Notes under the pieces: generated by a model | What the model was told of the DNA's origin: nothing | The model's input: the letters and a program-made list of their open reading frames with translations, nothing else | Database searches by the model: none | Origin: Anthonomus grandis grandis | Lineage: Eukaryota; Arthropoda; Insecta; Coleoptera; Curculionidae | Direction of reading: 5' to 3' | NCBI RefSeq assembly: GCF_022605725.1 | Contig: NC_065547.1 | Location: 9,031,167-9,095,166 of the forward strand | Length of the DNA: 64,000 bases | Translations under genes and position numbers: made by a program | Shown: piece by piece, positions 48,701-57,700 of the stretch | How the letters are laid out: each line of letters starts with the position of its first letter | Position numbering within the stretch: the stretch's first letter is position 1

Positions 48701-51700
48701 GGAAAATGATGGGGGTGTTGTTATATTCCATTATACCTTCTCTAAAATCAGAATGTTCCTCAGAACTTTTTCGTAAAATTTGTTTACATAGACTAACTTT
48801 TCTGCCATGCCACTGCTCTGATGGTTGTAAGGAGAATAAACTACTATTTTTATGCCCTTCAATTTGTAATATTCCTTCCACTGACATGACAAAAATTTCC
48901 ATTCTATGTTAGATTTTAATAATTCACAAAGAAGATGCATAATATCGAATATATTTTTAACATACCATCTCACATAGTTAAAAGCTCCAATTACCCATTG
49001 CAATTCTACTTTATTTTCTGGTCTTTTTAATTTACATAAAGAATTGATTATTAGCTTTTTCTAGTATAACAACTCTATTAACACTGATGCTCATGGCTGA
49101 ATTTCATCAACGTTTACAATAGCCTTCCTTTGATTCTTCACTTCCGTATTTCACAGATTAAATTTGCGTAGCTAGTTTAATCTGTGCATATGTGTGCGTG
49201 TGCTTTTAAATGAGTTTATATACAATTTTGAAATTTGGCACACATCATTAGCAACCTACTAGTTTTTCGTCCCTAGCTAATTTTGCAAAACATAATAGCA
49301 AAATAAAATTAAAGAGAAAGGGCGGTCATGCGATACATCGTTTGAAAGCACCCACTGAATGATTTATGGTCCTGGAATATTAAGTCATTACTTCTACCCA
49401 TAACAAAATGGCAGTCTTTCAAAATCTTATTTTTCGCATTTTTATTTTCTTTACTACACCTGTTCAGGTGAGTAATTGGTTTGTAGTTGTGTTGTTGTTT
49501 GTAGAGTTTGAATTCAATTTGACAAGGGACCTTTACTTAAAGATGTTGGAAAATGCAATAAAACCACTAATCCTTGAGATTATTAAAGACAATCCTCATG
49601 AATTTAAGGTGGAAACAGTTTTTAAGGGGCACCGTCTCACTGTACAAGAAATGTTAGAGAATATTTGAGGCCGTTATTTGCAAAACTCCCTCTTTGCTAT
49701 TTGATTTACTTTTCAGGAGCAACAAAGAATATTTCAGCTTTCATGTAAATTATATTTTCGGATTGTTATATTTTTTAACCATTACAAAATATTCATTAAT
49801 AATAAGTAATAATGATCGTAAATTTGAATCTCTTACAGTTTTTGAAAAAAAAATTTTTTTTCCAAAGAGAGAGTTTTGCAAATAAAATAATGACAGAAAC
49901 TCATTAAAGTTTTTTTAAATAAAAAGTTTATTAATTAAACAATAAATAACTTGTTATAAATATAAAAAAAAGTTTTTCAAATAACAACATTAAGTTTCAA
50001 GTATCTTCTTATTCAGAAAACCAAGAAATAATAGGAAAAAAATTAAATAATTTTAGTGTCGGTTTCGTTTTCACACAAATCTTGGTCACCATCACTTGTT
50101 ATCGTACTTGCAGCAGTTTGCTTTAGGATATTTTTGGATACTCTGGTAGTTTTCTCTAGTCTTCACCATAATGCTGAACCAGTAAACTAATAATAGAAGC
50201 TTTATCGCCTTTAAGTTTGTCGCTTAGTGGTACTTCACCTGGCTCTAGGGATGAAAACTGTGTTATTCAAGTAATTAATCTCACCTTGAATTAAAACTGT
50301 GTGTGCCTTTTTATGAAAAATAAATCGTTTTGCGTTGCTAAATTTAAAATGCCAGGCTCCAGGAAGTTTTACGATTTTTTTTGCTTCAGTTTTCCAGTCT
50401 TGTACGGTCCAGTCAACACCTATTTTTTTAACTGTAGCATGTTTACTTATTATAGCGTCGTAATGACTGGATTCTACAATAACGGGTATTTTTTTTGTAT
50501 TAATCCGAAAACTCTATCTGGGAGGATAAAAGAGTGCCCTACAATTGGAAATGTGAGCTCAATATTTTTAATATTTTCTGGAGATTCTTTAAGAAGCCAG
50601 TAGGCTAACATTGTCATCATAGTTGTGTTCTTGTTTTGTCCGCCGCACCCATCAGCGAACAAGTTAATTTTTGTGACAGAAAGCTCAAATATTTTGGTGT
50701 TTAATGCATGCCTAACTGCCGAGGCTATTGTGTTCGCATTTTTTTGAGTATCAATTTCCGTCCATAAATACGCGTTCACGTTTGCAGGTGTTCACTTGGT
50801 GTTAGACGTTCCAGACACTATAGTAAAATTGTCGTAATTTATTTGCTGGCTGAAATATGCAGCTTGGTCTGGTAATCGAGGCAGGGCCAAGTTTTTCTGG
50901 CAGTCAAAGGAAAAAGACACTGTGTTTGGTTTTGGATGTTTCAAGAGACGGAAGAACGCCTTTGCCTTCAATAAATGAACGCGATTCTCTGTTGTTAACT
51001 TATATCTTTTTTCAGCTGACGTTGTCAATTTTAGTTGCTCTTTTAACCGTAGGCACGTTGAACAGCAATCTGTAAGTGCAGTTCCAAACGCAATATTGTA
51101 ATTTGCATTCACAAATTTTCTAAAATAACTGATTCTAACGTGCAAATCCTCAGGAACGCGTTGTTGATAGTAAGTCTAAAGCTTTTTAATCGCATTGTAA
51201 ATAGACACGCACACTAGTCTTGCTCCTACAATAGTGAGATTCTGCACATGTTAAAGAGTCTATAAAGTCTTTTATATGTTTATGTTTTTCATCGTTCTTG
51301 CGACCTATTCTGTCCCCTCCTCTTCGTTCTTTCGGGAGCTCCCCATTTTTGACAAAATTACGAAGTATTCTTTGCACTCGGTTTCCCCTAAAATTCGTAA
51401 TGCCTAGAAACGCATTTTTGCACACTCTTATATATTTTCCATCTTTCAAACGAACATTGTATTGAATCGAGACTTGAGTGTGATTGGATTTTCCTCTCTT
51501 CGGTTTATGTCCTTTGCAACAGTTTAGTATGAGATTATCCTGGTCTATTTTAGATCTAGATTCATACATGTATCCATGGAATTGTTTAATATTATTCATT
51601 GTTAAAGTTCTGCAAAAATACAGTTGTCAGGGTTTACCATCGTGACCTTGGAAAGTTTGGAAGCACGTGTGGTGTATGTCTGAAAATAATATAATTTCAG

Positions 51701-54700
51701 CTAATTAGTTACTATTAAACCGATTGAGGACTTTTTTTAAGCCATACCTATCCCTTTTTTTAACAGCCCTAGCGTAGCTTTCCGGTTGTCGCTCTTTCTT
51801 GCGTGCTTTTCCTCTAGGAGAAGGTAAAATCTTATAATCATTGTTTAACTCATCCATAGCAGCAAATCACACCAAAAATCAATTGATATTACACGTCAAT
51901 ACACAACGAAATTGCTATTAGACCTAAAAATATATTCGATTCACTCTATGTAAACAAAGCATGGCGTTAGTCACGTAGGCACAAGAATAGCGTGCTTATT
52001 GGTTGACGAGCAAATAAGCAGTTTTGCAAATAACCTGCAAATTTGTACTAACTTTTATATGAGAAAGAGGCAGTTATGAAAGATTTTAACGATAGTAATA
52101 TGTTCCTTATTTAAAACCTGTTGAACTTGGCGAAAAAAGTGAATTTTGATTATTTTGTCGATTAGAGACTACTTGAAACAAAAAGTCTACGTCACTCAGC
52201 CAGAATCGATCTACGTCAAAGAATAATTGATTCATGTCAAAATATTGATATTGCCACTTTCCAAAATGTTCGTGAAGAGTTCTCCAATTGATTATTTTAG
52301 TGTCTTGAAGGTAATGGTGCACATTTTCAACATCTTTTATAGTGAAATATGTCTGTCTTAACTAAAGTTTAATTATTTTAAATGAAAATCAAAATGCGAA
52401 AAATAAGATTTTGAAAGTCTGCCATTTTGCTATGGGTAGAAGTAATGACTTAATATTCCAAGACCAGAAGGCATTTATTGGTAGCTTTCACATAGTGTAT
52501 CGTATGATCCACTTTTCTATTTAATTTTATTTTTGAAAATGTCGTCCCGCCGCCATTTCGAAGTTTTGCAAAATGAGATATGGACCAGAAAGTAGTACAG
52601 TGTACTCCGTCTATAACGTACATAGGATGTAACGTACTTCCGGTTATTACGTACTTATAATTCGGAACCCGCCCAAATAGTCTTGTCATTTTACTGTATA
52701 TAACGTACTAACTAAAATCTTAACTCCGGCTATAACGTTCAATATTTTTGCCCGATTGACAGTAACTCTCCGCACGTGCGGAGTTATTTACATCTGTGCC
52801 GGTAGTTTTAGATTGGACATTGCGTGTTATTGTGCGAGTGCGAGTTTTAGTAGTTTTTTTGGTAAAATGACGGATAAGCGCAGAACTATAAATTTGAAAG
52901 AAAAAATAGACATCATTAAAAGTTTTGAAAGTGGTATTAACAAATCGGAAATTGCGAGAAGGAAAAATATGGCAAAAACAACAGTTTCTACAATTTGGAG
53001 CAATCGTGAAAAAATCAAGCAAGCAAGTGAAAATAAATCGCAAAGAATTAAGAAAATTAGGAATCCCGTACGCTCAGATGTGGATCAAGCTCTTATTCGA
53101 TGGTTTGAGGTGAGAAGAACCGAAAATATTCCTATAAGTGGACCACTTTTAAAAGCAAAAGCGGAAGATTTATCTAAGGGATTACACGGTGGAGATTTTA
53201 AGTGGTCTACGGGTTGGCTCGAGCGTTTTAAAGTTCGTCACAACATCAATGTCGGCAAAGTGTCCGGTGAAGCAGGAGATGTTAGCAGGGAAGCTGTGGT
53301 GAACTGGTTAACCGAGAAATGGCCAGGTATTGCACAAAATTACAGCTGTGAAGATATTTTTAATGGGGATGAGACCGGACTATTTTACAAGATGACTCCA
53401 GACCGTACACTGAAATTTAGAGGAGAAAAGTGTGTGGGAGGCAAACAGTCAAAGCTAGGATACACCGTTTGGGTTTGTGCAAATATGACAGGTTAGTGAA
53501 AAATGTAAACTTCTTGTCATTGGTAAATACGAACGACCGAGGTGCATGAAAAATATTAGAAACCTGCTTGTTATTTATAAATCGAACAGATGCGCATGGA
53601 TGACTTCAGAGATTTTTATTAATTATTTGAAAGAGTGGGATGAAAAACTAAGACGTCAAAAAAGAAAAATATTGCTTCTAGTGGACAATTGTGCAGGTCA
53701 TCCAAAGAATGTAGATCTGACAAATATCAGATTAGAATTTTTGCCTCCCAATTGCACTTCTGTCATACAACCAATGGATCAAGGCATAATAAAATGCCTG
53801 AAAACCTATTACCGTAGATATTTTATGTATCGCCTAATTCAAGCATTGGATAGTGAGGAAACGTTCAATCTAACAATTCTAGACTCGATAAAAATAATTG
53901 CGAAATCTTGGAATGAGGTTTCACAAAAAACGATTCAAAACTGCTTTCGACATGCTGGTCTAGTGAAATCGATCGAGGATTTTGATTCACTTGCCTCTGA
54001 ATCAGTGGTACGAGAAATATAAAAGTTTTGATGATGATGATGTCTGAGATATTCCGCTAAGTTATTGGATGCAAAATCACTGCCAAGACGTAACTACTGT
54101 AGAAAAATATCTTCCTGAACTAGATAATTTTATGACCATCGACGATAATCTGGTAGCAACGGAGACCTTAACGGATTGCGACATTATTGCCGAAGTTATA
54201 AAATCAAACGATTCAAGTTCCGATAACGAAAGCGGCGATGATGATGGACCAGTGAACGAACCCATTCCAAGTTATTGTGAAGCACTTTGTAAAATTAAAA
54301 CTGTTACGAATTTCTTACAATATACTGATTACGGATCTGATGATACAATTTTACAAGCCTCGTTAAAAGTTGAGAAGCACATCGAGAATTTCCAAATGTG
54401 TAAAAAAAATCAGCAAACAAAAAAAACACGTTATTTTTTTGAAAAATCGTAATTAATAAATAGTACAGATTTATTTTGATTGCATATGTATATGTATCCT
54501 ATTTCAATGTTATATGTTACATATTAATATTATATCTTTTTTTTGTATTTAATACTTAGAATGTATTTCTAGTTAATTTAGTTCTTTAATTAAAACAAAT
54601 AAATCTTTACATATTTATTTTTATGGGTTTCTTTTATAGCGTACCTCCGGTTATAAAGTACTAATTTTATTCACCCTAGAGAGTACGTTATAACCGGAGT

Positions 54701-57700
54701 TTACTGTACTTAGATTGCTAATCATGTGTGCCAAATTTATAAATTTTTATATAAACGCATTCAATATATAAAAAGGAGGGACAATTAAGAGCCGCACTGT
54801 ATATCGGGAGTCTGCATTATTATTATTTAAATAATAAACGCATATACTTCCATAACATACTTGAATTCTGACGGTTGACGGTTAATTACAAACAGTGACA
54901 TATGACATTGACATAATTAAATTAACTTCTTACTCTTTAACTATTAACTCTCTAACTCTTAACCTAATAACTGAATCTCTTAAGCCCTAAGCCTAAATCC
55001 ACATTGGTATGTAATTACGGATACGTAAGGCTGTCAAACCAAGCCTATCCGTGACTTTTATCCCATCCACTAGAGACAAGCGTATCCGTAAAATGACGTT
55101 ATATTTTTGGCCACTAAATTTAAAAATATTATCCTCATTGGCGCAAAGCTCGAAGGTAAAACCCCGATTCTCCTCCATAGATACTAGGAAACCTTAGTAT
55201 TCCAAAGAATTTTGGCACTGACTATTAATTAAAAAGCCACAATAGTCACATTTAAAATATGTGACCCGGGGTCGAGCCCAAAGTCGACATTCTAATTATA
55301 GTACAAAATAACAACTGGTAAAAAAAATGTGGTAAAAATTAAAAAATAACTATAAAAAACAAATAGTACAACGGACCAAAAATAAAGTTCGAATTAACCA
55401 ACTTCTACCCGTATTTTCCTTCACGTAGGTACGTGAAACCTTTCGAGTCTCTTATTGGCTGATAGCAATCACGTGGTCCCAAATCAAATCAAATGCTTTA
55501 TTGTCAGAAAATTTACATTTTATCGACAAAGCTAATGGAAAAAAAATACAAATATAAACAAATAAACATAAAAAAAATACTCAGACAAAATACACACAAA
55601 GTAAATAGGTACATAACAAAACAAAAATACTGTACAAATTATCAAATTGTACAATTTGGTCGAAACCCAACGGATCCGTAATTACGTATCAATGTGGATT
55701 CAGACTAAAGCCATGGCTACACTGTTAGTCATAAGCGATAACACCTGGACAACACCAAACAATTATTCAACATGGATTTTTTCATATAAGTACTGAAGAC
55801 TTAGGATTTCAGTAGTTATTACTCACGCTGAAGCCAAAATTGGAATTTAACTGATTTGTAATTTTTAACTTTATTTTTGATCTTGTGAAAACCATTGATG
55901 CTATAAAAAATCAAACGTCATTCAAGGTGGATAAGTTAGCTAAAAAAGAGTAGCATGCCGAGGGGTTTATTCTAATTTGTTATTCACTTTTACAGATAGT
56001 CTCTTTTTGATCACTTCGAGGGCGCTATACCTAAAAAAAGCAATCATCATACAAGGTTACTCACATAATCATTTCGCGTTGATTTTTCGGTGTTTATTAG
56101 ACATTTACATAAAATATTAAACCGACCAAGTACGCCCCTAATTTCCCTTCCAACCTCTGATTTAAATTCATGCTTTTTGGCTCAGTCTTTATTAGAATAA
56201 TAATTAATTCCAATTAAGTTAACGTCACTGAGCCGCAAAACAACGAATATTATTAAGCTTAATTAATCATGCTTAATAATAATTAATAAACACCTAAAAC
56301 CAACCAGATTTTCTTTAAATAGCATTAATTAATTAATTTTAAATTAATATGTAAATTACGTTATTTAAAAACGTCATGACGTTATGTTACAATAAATAAA
56401 TCAAACTTAACGCTAATTAATATAATTTAACTTAATGATATATTATTACTATTATATAGTTGAAGAATAAAGGTTGTGAAATGATTTCTTGAAGGATTTC
56501 ATTTTATTTTATTTTTTCGTCAACCTTCAGGTGGTCTAAGGGCATACAAATCAAAATTCCTTGTAGATTTATATATTTTTAGATTCTATGAGAAATTTCC
56601 TAAATTTTGATGGATCACATACCATAGTTGCGTTAAACAGCTTTCAAGATATTGAAGAATTGAAAATGTCATAGAGTGAAAAAATAGAATTGCTTTTATT
56701 TGTCATTTTATGGAGGATCTAAAAATTTCTCATTAAATATAAGTTGGTTCGTTAATAATAATAATATTTTTTTATTAATGTACTAATTCAAATATTTAGA
56801 TTTCGTAACCTATATCGACGCTATACCCTTGGATCACCCATATTTCTTTAAAAAAATTAAATTTTTTTTAAATTTATTTATTAATGTTTATTCATTTTAA
56901 ACTGTCTTCTTTTTGTTTCTCTTATTTTCTTACAAGCTCTTGATTTTAGAAGTTTTATTTATTTATGTACTATATATTGCTGAAGAATTAATTTTTTTTA
57001 ATTTATATTATATATTATACACAATTTTATATCGGGAACACATGACACAAACATTCTATGTTATATATTTATTTGCTTTTTCGCTTGGCACCGCAGTCCT
57101 CGATCGATGTTAGAGCACATATTTAGACCTGATATTCTCAATTTATATTATATATATCTATATATATGCTTGTTATTAGTGTTTATTATATGTATATTCT
57201 CAAATTTTTTATTTTAATTTTTGAGTTTCTTATGATTTTGGGAAAACTATTGATGATACAACAGCACAATCTGGCGTTACAGTTGAAATGGCCAGGAAAG
57301 TTATTCAGGTTAATATAAAAACTCTAACTATACAGAATTAGTTAATGTCTTTAATGTAGTACTTATGGTAACATATTATTTCGCCTTAATATTTTCTCAT
57401 TAGCAAACCGGACATTCAACACAACATTAACTTTATAAACATGTTCAATGTTGTGTTGAACCTCTGGTCTGATGATGCCCTTGAGGCGAAACATCTTACC
57501 ATAAGAAGTACATTGAAGACATTAACCTGAATTAAAAATCAGAGTTAAAAATCATTTTTTTGAATCAGGAAAGGTTAGCTGAAAAGGACTACCATGTCGA
57601 TGAATTTGTAGTAATTTAAAAACTATTGATACTTAAAAAAAATCTGACTTTTGTCAGTTGAATTAGCCAGAAAAAGATAGCTAAAAGAGAGTACCATTTA

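Larger units (their letters stand above)
49205..54775 (+). mobile_element. Mariner-like element with ~240-bp inverted repeats, host of later insertions
   Basis: The left inverted repeat (about 49,205-49,445) includes GAATATTAAGTCATTACTTC and GGCAGTCTTTCAAAATCTTA. The right one is split: 52,385-52,595, then after the Tigger insertion 54,709-54,775 (GCACACAT.ATTAGCAA). Coding fragments on the + strand between them: LTRDLYLKMLENAIKPLILE at about 49,520, and the C-terminus LRQRIIDSCQNIDIATFQNV, then an NGAHFQHLL-like end near 52,325. These are typical of DUF4817-type mariner transposases. The DUF7869 block lies between the two fragments. Confidence 0.65.

Noticed and set aside
48523..48912. 129-residue plus-strand frame
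   Set aside because: Shadow of the gypsy integrase remnant on the minus strand.
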